DNA of 64,000 bases, taken from positions 631,456 to 695,455 of the forward strand of contig CAWBYA010000003.1 in assembly GCA_963792895.1 (NCBI GenBank), written 5' to 3'. The translations under genes were made by a program, and so were the position numbers. Origin of the DNA: UBA6912 sp963792895 (lineage in GTDB: Bacteria > Actinomycetota > Acidimicrobiia > Spongiisociales > UBA5794). This document shows positions 48,519 through 57,176 of the stretch, in pieces. The notes under the pieces were generated by a model. The model had not been told where the DNA came from, searched no databases, and saw only the letters and a program-made list of their open reading frames with translations. Every line of letters starts with the position of its first letter. Position 1 is the stretch's first letter.

Positions 48519-50684
48519 GTGGCGCTCCGACGGGGGGCACACAGACCAGCTGCGGGTCGCGTAGGTGTGCGGGCCGGAGCAGGGTCAGGCGGGACCGACG
48601 ATGGTGGGCGTCCCGGCGCAAACACGTCGCCGGCCCGGCACCGTCCCCGAGCCGTCGCCCTCTTCTCGGCGATGATCCTCGTGACGTTCGCAGCGGTGCC
48701 GGGATCTGCTCACTGGTCGACGGGGATCGAACTATCGGCTGCGGCCACCTCCGGCGACGTCGCGATCGTTCTCGACGGTGCGGCGGCCGTCACGATCGAT
48801 TGCCGGCCGGGCACCAGCGACGCCTACTGCGAGAAGCTCGAAGACGGTGCGCTCGATGGGCTGCCCGACGTCAGCAATGATGCGGGCAGGCTCCGTATCG
48901 TCGAGTGGATCGACAAGCCCGGCGAAGCCGGAGAGCACATCGGGTTCACCTTCGAGGTCAGCGACGCCACGGTCGATCTGACCATCGTCTCCGGCAACCC
49001 GGCCAAGCCGACGGGCAACCTCTCGACCCTCCAGGGCATCGGGCCGGGTACGTACATGTGGCGCAACCCGGCGTGTACGGAGAACGCCGACGGCGCAGTC
49101 TCGTGTGCGCCTTCGTCGACGTCGGCGATCTCCCACATCGACGTGTGCATCGCGGCTGAGGCTGCGGATGCATGTGCGGTAGCTGAGCCGGCAACGGTCG
49201 CCGTGCGCAATCTTGGTTCGGTCCCGGTGGCCGTCACGGTCGGTTTCGACGGGGTGGCCATCGAGCCTTCGGTCAACGCATTGTGTGACGGTGACCATCT
49301 CGCCGTGGTGATCCATGATGGCGCCGACCCGCCGGCCGAGTTGTTCAGGGGCGACGTGTGTGCGCTCGACGGCGCCGGGCTGGACCTCGGCATCGTCGAT
49401 CCGGGTGCGTCGACATCGTTCGTGATGTCGGCTGCCCCCGGCCCCGCGCTGCGCGGGGCCGACAACGACGCCATCGTGTCGTTCGGGGTGCACGCCGAGG
49501 GGAGGGTGTGGATCGGCTCGGGTGGATGGGTGACGGCGGCGCACGAGGTCGGTTCGGTGACCGTGACCGGGACAGCACCCCCTCCGTCCCTTGCGGAACC
49601 TCCACCCGACGAACCGACGGACGAAGGCCCACCCCTGGTGGTGGATCCCCCGGAGGACACTCCAGACCCGGCAGAGCCGCCGGACGACGTCCCGCCGCCG
49701 AGCGACACTCAGCCGCCCCCACCCGATGCTCCTCCGGCCGTCGACCCTCCGGCCGTCGACCCGCCGGGCGACGAGCCGCCCGGTGACCAACCGCCTCCTT
49801 CCTCCGAACCGCCTGCCGACACCGACTCACCCAATGGAGACGAGTGGGCGGTGGTGGCAGACGTGGGACATGTCCGTCTGGCGGGTGTCGACGAGCGCAT
49901 CGAAGGTTCGGGACTCGACAGCGGCACAGGCGACCTGACGATCGTGCTCCTGGTGTCCGTGGACGACTGGTCCACCGGCGACGAGCGCGTGCTTGTGTCG
50001 CAGTGGGGCCCGCAAGCCGCCGACCGGTCGTTCCGGCTCGGGGTCACCGAGCAGGGCGGGATTGCTCTCCTCGTCGACGATGGCGGCCCCGTCACCTACG
50101 ACACGGGTCCCGTGGCGCTGCCGGACGACACGTGGACGTGGCTCAGGGTGACGCTCGATGCCGATACGCCGGACGGAGGGTCGCGCCTGGACGTCTTCAC
50201 CATCAACGGGGCGCCTCTGATCGCCCCGGTCGACATCGACTGGGGCGAAGCTGCATGGTCGGTCACGGCGGACCGTCCCATCGCTCGTACCGCTGCTCCT
50301 CACCGCACGTTCCTGATCGGCGGGCATGGTCTGAGCTTGGCGACGGAAATGCGGATCGGCTTCGCCGCCATGACGGCCGGGCCAGACACGACCGATGAGT
50401 GGCTGGTCTTCCAGTCGGATTGGCGGGAGGAGGCTGAGTTCACGGGTCGACCACCGCAACGCCCCGACGACCTTTCAGCCGACTTCACCTGGACTCTGCT
50501 CGGGACCGACATCGACGCCGTGCCGCCTGCCGGCCCCATCCCGCTCGCCTTGCCGGCGGGAGGCGCCGCAGCGCAGGCTCTCGCACCGCGCCGCTCACCT
50601 CACACGACGTTCGCCGGCCCTGACCGGCGCCCAAGCAACGACCGAGACACGGGGGGAGGTAGGCAGCGAACCAGGAGATCGTGA
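48519..50684 (+). CDS. Large exported surface protein: signal peptide, Pro/Asp linker, LamG-like domain
   Basis: About 721 residues from GTG 48519 (GGGGAG five bases upstream). A long N-region precedes the signal helix AVALFSAMILVTFAAVPGSAHWSTG. Residues about 70-350 form a Cys-containing, Asp/Gly-rich beta-type domain (DLTIVSGNPAKPTGNLSTLQGIGPGTYMW, VAVRNLGSVPVAVTVGF). Residues about 352-440 are a Pro/Asp/Glu-rich linker. The C-terminal 250 residues look like a concanavalin-type (LamG) domain: GSGLDSGTGDLTIVLLVSVDDWSTGDERVLVSQWG, SFRLGVTEQGGIALLVDD, LPDDTWTWLRVTLDAD. It is in a cluster with a SipW-type peptidase and a second protein sharing the AHW motif after its hydrophobic segment. Confidence 0.65.
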   Translation: MALRRGAHRPAAGRVGVRAGAGSGGTDDGGRPGANTSPARHRPRAVALFSAMILVTFAAVPGSAHWSTGIELSAAATSGDVAIVLDGAAAVTIDCRPGTSDAYCEKLEDGALDGLPDVSNDAGRLRIVEWIDKPGEAGEHIGFTFEVSDATVDLTIVSGNPAKPTGNLSTLQGIGPGTYMWRNPACTENADGAVSCAPSSTSAISHIDVCIAAEAADACAVAEPATVAVRNLGSVPVAVTVGFDGVAIEPSVNALCDGDHLAVVIHDGADPPAELFRGDVCALDGAGLDLGIVDPGASTSFVMSAAPGPALRGADNDAIVSFGVHAEGRVWIGSGGWVTAAHEVGSVTVTGTAPPPSLAEPPPDEPTDEGPPLVVDPPEDTPDPAEPPDDVPPPSDTQPPPPDAPPAVDPPAVDPPGDEPPGDQPPPSSEPPADTDSPNGDEWAVVADVGHVRLAGVDERIEGSGLDSGTGDLTIVLLVSVDDWSTGDERVLVSQWGPQAADRSFRLGVTEQGGIALLVDDGGPVTYDTGPVALPDDTWTWLRVTLDADTPDGGSRLDVFTINGAPLIAPVDIDWGEAAWSVTADRPIARTAAPHRTFLIGGHGLSLATEMRIGFAAMTAGPDTTDEWLVFQSDWREEAEFTGRPPQRPDDLSADFTWTLLGTDIDAVPPAGPIPLALPAGGAAAQALAPRRSPHTTFAGPDRRPSNDRDTGGGRQRTRRS

Positions 50685-50694
50685 GAAAAGAACG

Positions 50695-50724
50695 CCGGAC
50701 CCGCAGCGTGTGCTGCGGGCCCGG
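50695..50724 (+). terminator. Strong hairpin between the two surface-protein genes
   Basis: CCCGCAGC (50700-50707) and GCTGCGGG (50712-50719) pair perfectly with a GTGT loop. Four further pairs extend the stem past one mismatch to 50695-50724. No U-run follows, so partial termination or mRNA stabilisation is as likely as full termination. It would allow different expression of the two genes. Confidence 0.5.
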
Positions 50725-50789
50725 GGAACCGTGGAAACTTGGCAAACCACGGTCTCCCTCGAGCGTAGAACGCGAGAGGAGATAAGGGA

Positions 50790-51839
50790 ATGACAATCAA
50801 GAGGATGAAGAGCCCGTTCGGCTCAGTTCCGGTCCTCTTCGTCGTCCTTTCGGTAGTCCTCGCCATGGTGGGCCTCATCTGGGCGCACTGGTACACGTCG
50901 CTCAATGTCGAGGCGAACGTGAACACTGGCAACGTGGGGATCCACTGGACGGAGGCGTGGACCAACGACGATGGCGTCGTCAACGACTGGGATGTCGGTG
51001 ACACCCACGAGGAGACGCTCTTCGAGAACTGGGGTGACGAGTCGAGCGCCGACCCGTCGGACTTCGGAGACGCGAGGTACGACAAGGACGTTGCGGCGTG
51101 CTTCGCCGGCGGCGGTGGAGGCGACCTGTACGTCGACATCCACAACGGCTACCCGAGCTACCACTGCGTGGCGACGGCAGGCATCGAGAACTATGGATCC
51201 GTCCCGATCAAGGCGCTGCCGTCGGCGTGGACGCTCGAGCGTGGGTACCACGAATGCACGTGGTACCTCAACGACGACTTCACCGATCCCTTGCCGCGTG
51301 CCGGTGACGAGTTCGGCGAGTTCGTCGACTACGACATGAACGGCGAGTTCTCCACGGGCGACGTCCGGGTGAATTGGGACGACATGGGTCCGTACATGGA
51401 CGTTGCTTTCAACAACGTGTTCGACGTGGGCACCGATACGAGGCTCTACGAGGAGTGCATCTTCTTCGGAGAAGAGCTCCCGTTTGAGGAGCTCGAGGGC
51501 GGCCTCATCGGGTGGGGCTCGTACGGCGACGACGGCTTCGTGCCCGAGCTCACCGGCTTCCTGCCCGGTCTGTTCGAGTGCGGGACCCAGATCGACCCCG
51601 GCGATGCGGGTGCGGCTGAGCTCGGCTTCCACATCGAGAATGCGGCGCAGCAGAACACGACGTACAAGTTCTCGATGCATCAGGAGTTCGTCAACTGGAA
51701 CGAGTTCGACGACTCCCTCTGCCCGGGCCCGATCGTGACGGAGGGGTATTCGAATCTGACGGTGAAGGGACGCGCCGGGGTGCGGTACCGCGGCAGACTC
51801 TTCGACGGCGAGAACGAGATCTATGTCGGGATGGGGTGA
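50790..51839 (+). CDS. Exported protein resembling TasA/CalY-type SipW substrates
   Basis: 349 residues, ATG 50790 with GGAGA upstream. The signal KSPFGSVPVLFVVLSVVLAMVGLIWAHWYTSLNVEANVNTGNVGIHWTEAW resembles SipW-processed proteins, in which the mature part begins just after the helix with a short strand and a 'TG' turn (compare TasA ...AAGTLDL). The mature region is very acidic and aromatic with several Cys (VDYDMNGEFSTGDVRVNWDDMG, LGFHIENAAQQNTTYKFSMHQEFVNW). The last pattern, stressing inter-strand residues then 'F/Y K F', suits fibre-forming beta-sandwich proteins. Probably a matrix or surface fibre component, by inference. Confidence 0.65.
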   Translation: MTIKRMKSPFGSVPVLFVVLSVVLAMVGLIWAHWYTSLNVEANVNTGNVGIHWTEAWTNDDGVVNDWDVGDTHEETLFENWGDESSADPSDFGDARYDKDVAACFAGGGGGDLYVDIHNGYPSYHCVATAGIENYGSVPIKALPSAWTLERGYHECTWYLNDDFTDPLPRAGDEFGEFVDYDMNGEFSTGDVRVNWDDMGPYMDVAFNNVFDVGTDTRLYEECIFFGEELPFEELEGGLIGWGSYGDDGFVPELTGFLPGLFECGTQIDPGDAGAAELGFHIENAAQQNTTYKFSMHQEFVNWNEFDDSLCPGPIVTEGYSNLTVKGRAGVRYRGRLFDGENEIYVGMG

Positions 51840-51952
51840 TCTTGGATTGCGGGAACCGGGTCGAGACGTGTATCCCGACACTACACCTGGGCGTTGCCCG
51901 ACATGTACGCACGTGACGTCCCTTCGACGGGGGGAACAGATCGTCACGACCA

Positions 51953-52243
51953 GTGAACGGCGCGGGCGACTCGAACGTCGCTCGAGTACGACTTCGACGT
52001 CCTGTTGCGCCGGGGTGTCCCGGCGACTGGAACCGATTGGACATCCTGGTCGTCGACCGACTGGCAACCGGAGACCTCGCCTTCAACAACGTGATACTCG
52101 ACGGGATCCCGCTTGGCGAGTTTCGACGAGCGAAGGGGCACTGGACCGTGTCGGGCTACGACTTCAGCCAGGGCTTCACCGTCACCGGCGACCTCGTTGT
52201 ACCAGGGCTGGACCAGCAGCGAAGCGGAACAAGTTGCAGCTGA
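51953..52243 (+). pseudogene. Possible remnant or frame-broken gene between surface protein and sipW
   Basis: The 490 bases between these genes hold coding-like stretches in two frames. LEYDFDVLLRRGVPATGTDWTSWSSTDWQPE is in one. In the other (GTG 51953 to stop 52241-52243), RLDILVVDRLATGDLAFNNVILDGIPLGEF leads into HWTVSGYDFSQGFTVTGDLVV. They overlap and neither has a clear start, so this may be one small exported protein with a lesion, or a decayed gene. No family is recognised. Confidence 0.35.
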
Positions 52244-52283
52244 TCGTCGGCTGCCGCTGACGCCGTAACCAACAACAACCCAC

Positions 52284-52310
52284 CGGGGCCCGGCGCGCGG
52301 CCGGGCCCCG
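52284..52310 (+). terminator. GC-rich hairpin just upstream of the signal peptidase gene
   Basis: CGGGGCCCGG (52284-52293) and CCGGGCCCCG (52301-52310) pair over ten bases with a 7-base loop, 24 bases before the sipW-like start. It lacks a U-run. It may insulate sipW from the surface-protein genes or stabilise the processed mRNA. Confidence 0.5.
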
Positions 52311-52333
52311 GGACGACATCGAGGAGCACGGGC

Positions 52334-53617
52334 GTGACGGAGGTCATGACCGAAGCCATGGGCGAGACGCCTCCCGCCGAACCTGCGGCACGCGGGCGTC
52401 TCGCCGTGCTCCTCGGGCGGCTGGGTGAGCCCGGACCTGCGTTGACCGGCCGGGGTTCGTTCCTGTGGTCGCTGGCCGTTGCGGCGTACCTCATCGGTGG
52501 GTGGTGGCTCGTCCAATTCGGGTGGCGCGGCTGGCTTGCCGCGAGCCCTGCCCTCGGCTTCTACGTCATCCAGCCGATCCTGTGGACGGGTCTCGCTGTG
52601 CTGGCGTTCGCCGGGTGGCGCAGACTCGACGAGCGGCCTCCCTTCTCGCGGATGCTCACGGCGATCGCGCTGCTCTTGGGGACCTTCCATGTGGCGTTGT
52701 ACGTCTTCGCGGGACTCGCCGCCGGCTTCGGTGATTCGTTCGTGGCCGGACGGCTCGTCAACTATCCCCGCAATCTCATGTACCTCGCCACCGGGCTGGT
52801 AGGTCTCGAGGTGGCGAGGGCGTTCATCCTCACGGTGTGGCGACAGCGCAGCGAGCGCTGGGCGCTCGTGGCCACGACTGCCCTGCTTGCGCTTGCGCTG
52901 ACCCCCTACGGCCAGCTGCAGGCGCTGACCTCGAGCGACACGCTGGTCGCGACGCTCGGCGGATTCCTGATCCCGACGCTCGTGCTGAGCATTCTGGCGA
53001 CGTGGCTCGCCGACCACGGTGGCCCCGGCCCCGCCGTTGCCTACCGGGGTGCATTGCTCGCCTTCGAGTGGTTCTCCCAGGTGCAGCCCGATCTCGAGTG
53101 GCCCATAGTCTTCGCCATCGGCACGGCCGGTCCGATCCTTGCTGCGCGCCTGATTCGCTCGATCTACCTGTCGACCCCCGAGGGCGCAGCACGTTGGGTG
53201 GATCACCACGACGAGGAGGTGACGCAGCGGCATCCAACGGCCGGAAGCATGGCGGCGATGGCGATCCTGATCGTCATCTTTGGCTTCGCCGCAGGCCTCG
53301 GCTTTCGCCCTGGCGTCGTGAGTGGGATATCGATGGAGCCCACGATCGGCCGCGGCGACCTGGTGATCGTGCTGCAGCATGTCGACCCTCAGACGCTGAC
53401 GGTTGGCGACATCGTCAAGTTCGCGGATCCGAACGGCCGGACCATCATCCACCGGATCATTGCGATCGACGAGTCGGAGCACGGCCTCGTGTTCACGACG
53501 CAAGGCGACAACAACCAGCGGCCGGATCCGCAGTTCGACGCATCCAACCTACGGGGAAAGGTGGTGAGCAGCCTGCCCGCCGTCGGTTGGCCGGCGATCT
53601 GGATTCGCGGCGACTGA
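52334..53617 (+). CDS. SipW-like signal peptidase I with N-terminal multi-pass membrane domain
   Basis: 427 residues, GTG 52334 with GAGGAG seven bases upstream. Residues 1-290 contain about seven helices of unknown type (FLWSLAVAAYLIGGWWLVQFGW, FYVIQPILWTGLAVLAFAGW, TLGGFLIPTLVLSILATWLADHG). The C-terminal part is a signal peptidase: VVSGISMEPTIGRGDLVIV (catalytic Ser333), VGDIVKFADPNGRTIIHRIIAID (His373 where typical bacterial enzymes have Lys) and VFTTQGDNNQRPDP. Ser-His is the ER/archaeal/SipW type, which processes TasA-like proteins. The long N-terminal extension is unusual for SipW. Confidence 0.85.
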   Translation: MTEVMTEAMGETPPAEPAARGRLAVLLGRLGEPGPALTGRGSFLWSLAVAAYLIGGWWLVQFGWRGWLAASPALGFYVIQPILWTGLAVLAFAGWRRLDERPPFSRMLTAIALLLGTFHVALYVFAGLAAGFGDSFVAGRLVNYPRNLMYLATGLVGLEVARAFILTVWRQRSERWALVATTALLALALTPYGQLQALTSSDTLVATLGGFLIPTLVLSILATWLADHGGPGPAVAYRGALLAFEWFSQVQPDLEWPIVFAIGTAGPILAARLIRSIYLSTPEGAARWVDHHDEEVTQRHPTAGSMAAMAILIVIFGFAAGLGFRPGVVSGISMEPTIGRGDLVIVLQHVDPQTLTVGDIVKFADPNGRTIIHRIIAIDESEHGLVFTTQGDNNQRPDPQFDASNLRGKVVSSLPAVGWPAIWIRGD

Positions 53618-53870
53618 GCCTCCCCGATGCTCAACGACGCCTCGCGGTGCCTGCGCCGGGAGACCTGCCGACGAATATCCGCACTTTTCTCGCGACGATT
53701 GCCCGCGTTGCGTGTCTGAGTACCGAAGCCGGCGAATGAGGGTTCGCAGGCGGCGGGCAAAGAGTGGGGAGAGGCGGCGCGGTGGACGTCGACCTGCCGG
53801 CGGTAGGACACTGCGGATGAATGGGGCTCGATCACGGGGCCCCGTTCCCGCGTTCTGGGCTCGATGTAGC

Positions 53871-54851
53871 TCAGGCGCCATCGAGTTGCTTCATGAGATC
53901 GACGGTTCGGTCGACCTCGACGAACCCGAGTCGCTCGTAGAGCCCGAGAGCGCCGGTCGTGTTGGCGCTGTCGACGTCGAGCGCTGCGTGGTCGAGGCCG
54001 GCGGCAGCGAAGCGGCGCATCGACTCCGCGATGACGGCCGATGCGAGGCCGCGGCGTCGCCACTCGGGACGTGTTCCGAGAACTTCGATCCAGCCCTCCT
54101 TGCGGCGCCGGTGCTCCCAGTCGTGAGCGAACACGGCGTTGAATGCGTAGGACGCCACAACGTCGCCCGCCACTGCCACGACGGAGAGATCGGGGCGGAA
54201 GTGTGGGTCGGCGGTACGGTGTCTCCAGTCGTCGAGCGACGGTGGCAGCGAGCCCCAGTGGTCTGCGAACGCCTCACAGTGCGTCTCCCACGACGGTCGG
54301 ATCCAGCGCTCCTGCCACGTTTCGAGGCGGATGCCGTCCGGGAGGGACACAGGCGGGATGGGGTCCCCCAGCGGACGGATCATGTCGACGAAGTAGCGGC
54401 AGATCTCGAACCCCAGAGCCTCGAAGCGGGCGATCCGAGACGAATTGCGGACATCGGCGTTCACCCTGACGACCTCCGGCATGTCGCCGCCGGCTTCCTC
54501 GAAAGCGCGGCGAGCGCGCGCCACACCCCACTGTGTTGCGGGGGACTCGAGTTCCCCGAATCCGGGCCGAGACGTGACCAGCAGCCAGGCACGATGTTTG
54601 AAGCCATCCACACTGCTGATGTGAGCGACGACCGATGCGACGAGCTGCCCTTCGGCGTGCTCCGCAACGCGGTAGTCGTCTGCGAGGCTCGCGGTCGGCG
54701 CCGTCATCTCGTGGGCGATTTCCTCTGCCGAGACTCGCCACGTCAGGCCACCGTCCTCGGCCCATGCGTCGTAGAGATCGGCAAGGCGGCCGGCGTCGGC
54801 GAGCGTGGGCGCCCGCCACATGGCACCTCGGGTTGGCGTTGGTTCGGGCAT
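53871..54851 (-). CDS. Tandem GNAT acetyltransferase (MshD-like arrangement)
   Basis: 326 residues from ATG 54851. Two GNAT units are seen. The first includes AEGQLVASVVAHISSVDGFKHRAWLLVTSRPGFGELESP and RFEALGFEICRYFVDM. The second includes DLSVVAVAGDVVASYAFNAVFAHDWEHRRRKEGWIEVLGTRPEWRRRGLASAVIAESMRRFAAAGLDHAALDVDSANTTGALGLYERLGFVEV, with the R-R-G-L-A acetyl-CoA loop. The layout resembles mycothiol synthase MshD, but similarity to that enzyme is only general. The reading frame extends upstream to 55364 with no family-like sequence. Confidence 0.8.
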   Translation of the reverse strand: MPEPTPTRGAMWRAPTLADAGRLADLYDAWAEDGGLTWRVSAEEIAHEMTAPTASLADDYRVAEHAEGQLVASVVAHISSVDGFKHRAWLLVTSRPGFGELESPATQWGVARARRAFEEAGGDMPEVVRVNADVRNSSRIARFEALGFEICRYFVDMIRPLGDPIPPVSLPDGIRLETWQERWIRPSWETHCEAFADHWGSLPPSLDDWRHRTADPHFRPDLSVVAVAGDVVASYAFNAVFAHDWEHRRRKEGWIEVLGTRPEWRRRGLASAVIAESMRRFAAAGLDHAALDVDSANTTGALGLYERLGFVEVDRTVDLMKQLDGA

Positions 54852-55001
54852 CGGGTGCACGATCGGCTCCGTCTCGTCCGTTTCGGTAGGCCAACGGAGG
54901 GCACCATACCGGCGGCAATGATCGCGTCGGAAGCGGCCGCCGCAGGCCTCATGGTTGCTGCGTAAGGTTGACGGGACGCAAGCGGCGGAGAGAGGTTGGC
55001 G

Positions 55002-55391
55002 ATGGCTCACGCAAACGTGGAGACGATCGAGAAGGCCTACGCGGCATTCGCTGAAGGCGACATCGCAACGATCATGGGCTTGTGGGCGGACGACGTCATG
55101 TGGCACATCTCGGGGAATCATCCGCTCGCCGGTGATCACTCGGGCAAGGAAGCGGTGGCGGCGTTCCTCGGCGGGGTTGTCCAGAACTCGGGCGGCACCT
55201 TCCGGGCGGAGCTCCAGAACGTGCTCGCGGACGACACGAACGGCTACAGCCTGCACAAGGGAACGGCGACGAAGAACGGTGAGGATCTGGAGTCGTGGGA
55301 GATCCTCGGCTACACGTTCCGGGACGGGAAGATCACCGAGATCTGGAGCTTCCCCTACGACCAACGCATCAGCGACAAGGTCCTCAGCTGA
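55002..55391 (+). CDS. SnoaL-like / NTF2-fold protein
   Basis: 129 residues from ATG 55002 (GAGAGG upstream; TTG 54996 adds two residues). ANVETIEKAYAAFAEGDIATIMGLWADDVMWHISGNHPLAGDHSGKEAVAAFL is the classic opening of the cone-shaped NTF2 fold, closing with YTFRDGKITEIWSFPYDQ. Such proteins are isomerases, cyclases, hydrolases or binding proteins. No active-site residues are diagnostic. The gene is divergent from the GNAT gene. Confidence 0.85.
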   Translation: MAHANVETIEKAYAAFAEGDIATIMGLWADDVMWHISGNHPLAGDHSGKEAVAAFLGGVVQNSGGTFRAELQNVLADDTNGYSLHKGTATKNGEDLESWEILGYTFRDGKITEIWSFPYDQRISDKVLS

Positions 55392-55498
55392 CGCCGGCCC
55401 ACACCTGAGAGCGGCGCTCTCGTACCCCCACAGGCGCGGAAGGCTGCTGAATCCTCTATGTTCGATGTGTACGTATAGCCCGGTGGGAGGGACTCTCG

Positions 55499-56869
55499 AT
55501 GCGACGAACGACTCTGGCTCTGGCGATGCTGCTCGTGTTCGCCTTCATTCCAATGGGCGCAGCGAGCGCCGAAGACGGTGAGCGAAGGTCGACCGAGCCG
55601 GCTTGGTTCGTCGACGAAGCGAAGCTCCCGTTCGATGCAATCCCAGGATTCGAGGATTCGCAGCAGCTCTGGGGCGTATCCCGCGGTGCCGGCTATCGGA
55701 TCGAGGTCCCGGCCAACTGGAACGGAACGCTCGTCATGTGGGCGCACGGCTACCGCGGTGAGGGGTTGGAGCTGACGGTGGACAACCACCCGCTTCGTGA
55801 ATTCCTCATCCCGAGCGGCTATGCGTGGGCCGCGTCGAGCTACAGCGCGAACGGCTACAACGCAGGGGTTGGGGTGCGGAACACCAATGAGCTCGTCCAC
55901 CTGTTCGAGGACATCGTCGGCTCCCCGTCGACGACGTACATAACCGGCGCATCGATGGGCGGGCACGTCACTGCACGAGCGATCGAGCAGCCGGGTCATT
56001 TGTATGACGGTGCGATGCCGATATGTGGTGTTGTCGGTGACTACGAGCTGTTCGACTACTTCCTCGACTTCAATGCGGCTGCACAACAGATCGGTCTCGG
56101 CGCCTCGGCCTACCCGGTTGCCAGCGACGCTGCGTACATCGGCGTCGAGGTTCCTGCGATCAAGGCGAGTCTCGAGGCTGCTCCCGGTGCTTGGCCGTTC
56201 GTCCTCAACGCCGACGGAGAGGCGTTCAAGCAGCTGGTGGAGCTGCAGTCGGGTGGCGACCGTCCCAACTTCGACGAGGCGTTTGCGTTCTGGAACAGCA
56301 TCCCGTCCACAACGGGGGTCGGCAACTTCCTGTTCGAGCTCGGCGTCGGCAATGGAATGGTCTTTGGCGCCCCCGGGATCGTGCCAGACAACACCGGCAC
56401 GGAGTACCAGCTCGACCTCGATCCTGCGCTCAGCGCAGCTGAGATCGAGCTGAACGAGCAGATCGTTCGGGTCGCAGGCAGCGAGCGGCTTCGCGTGAAT
56501 CCTGCTCTGCTCCCCATCCCGAACATCACGGGCGACATCGACGTGCCGGTGCTCACGCTGCACAATCTGGGTGACCTGTTCGTGCCGTTCCACAACGAGA
56601 TCGTGTACGCCCAGGATGTCGCCAACCAGGGCAATTCCGATCTCCTCGTCCAGCGTGCCATCCGCGGCGTCTCCCACTGTGGCTTCACGCCGACCGAGCT
56701 CGTGACGGCCTTCGTCGAGCTGGACGCATGGGTGCAGTACGGCATCAAGCCGGCCGGTGACATCGTGCTCGACCCTGCCGTCGTGGCCAGTGAGGACTAC
56801 GGGTGTACGTTCACCGATTTCGACACGCCGGACGGTCACGTCCTTCCGACGCCGTGCCCGGTTCCCTAG
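55499..56869 (+). CDS. Secreted alpha/beta hydrolase (esterase/peptidase-like)
   Basis: 456 residues with a signal peptide (MRRTTLALAMLLVFAFIPMGAASA). The fold is visible in GTLVMWAHGYRGEG (oxyanion), TTYITGASMGGHVTARAI (nucleophile Ser in G-A-S-M-G-G), VPVLTLHNLGDLFVPFHNE (acid) and IRGVSHCGFTPTELVTAFVELDAWV (catalytic His). Secreted hydrolases of this layout cleave esters or peptides outside the cell. Substrate unknown. A strong hairpin follows 30 bases after the stop. Confidence 0.8.
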   Translation: MRRTTLALAMLLVFAFIPMGAASAEDGERRSTEPAWFVDEAKLPFDAIPGFEDSQQLWGVSRGAGYRIEVPANWNGTLVMWAHGYRGEGLELTVDNHPLREFLIPSGYAWAASSYSANGYNAGVGVRNTNELVHLFEDIVGSPSTTYITGASMGGHVTARAIEQPGHLYDGAMPICGVVGDYELFDYFLDFNAAAQQIGLGASAYPVASDAAYIGVEVPAIKASLEAAPGAWPFVLNADGEAFKQLVELQSGGDRPNFDEAFAFWNSIPSTTGVGNFLFELGVGNGMVFGAPGIVPDNTGTEYQLDLDPALSAAEIELNEQIVRVAGSERLRVNPALLPIPNITGDIDVPVLTLHNLGDLFVPFHNEIVYAQDVANQGNSDLLVQRAIRGVSHCGFTPTELVTAFVELDAWVQYGIKPAGDIVLDPAVVASEDYGCTFTDFDTPDGHVLPTPCPVP

Positions 56870-56898
56870 AGGCGTCGACGCAACAGACATAGGTAGGT

Positions 56899-56933
56899 CG
56901 GCGCCCCCTGAGATCACATCGACGGGGGCGCCG
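56899..56933 (+). terminator. Terminator-like hairpin after the secreted hydrolase
   Basis: CGGCGCCCCC (56899-56908) pairs perfectly with GGGGGCGCCG (56924-56933) across a 15-base loop, starting 30 bases past the hydrolase stop. No clear U-run follows, as is common in GC-rich actinobacteria. Confidence 0.6.
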
Positions 56934-57176
56934 CCGCGTGGTGAGTCATGGTGTCGTCGGGGCGCATTCCGTGCCCGGAGTTGCGGCGGCAGATGCCCCC
57001 GGCGTTCTCGGGGCTCCCGTACAACGACGCCGCGCGACGCCCCGCTGCCGGCGTGCGTGGTCGGCCGGGAGGAGAGCGACCTGGGCTACGTCGATGTCGA
57101 GCGTCGCCGGATAGGTCCTGAGTAGCCGGCCGGTGCCGCATACGCCGTGGCCTTCGACACCGATAGGCTGCCCGGC

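Noticed and set aside
51944..53503. Minus-strand open frame of 519 codons opposite sipW
   Set aside because: Shadow of the signal peptidase gene, with low-complexity charged product.
54852..55364. N-terminal extension of the GNAT gene across the SnoaL-like gene
   Set aside because: The added residues have no family similarity and overlap a well-supported plus-strand gene.
56914..57141. Small minus-strand frame between the secreted hydrolase and DUF2855 genes
   Set aside because: Arg/Pro/Gly-rich, overlapping a strong hairpin, no start signal and no family feature.
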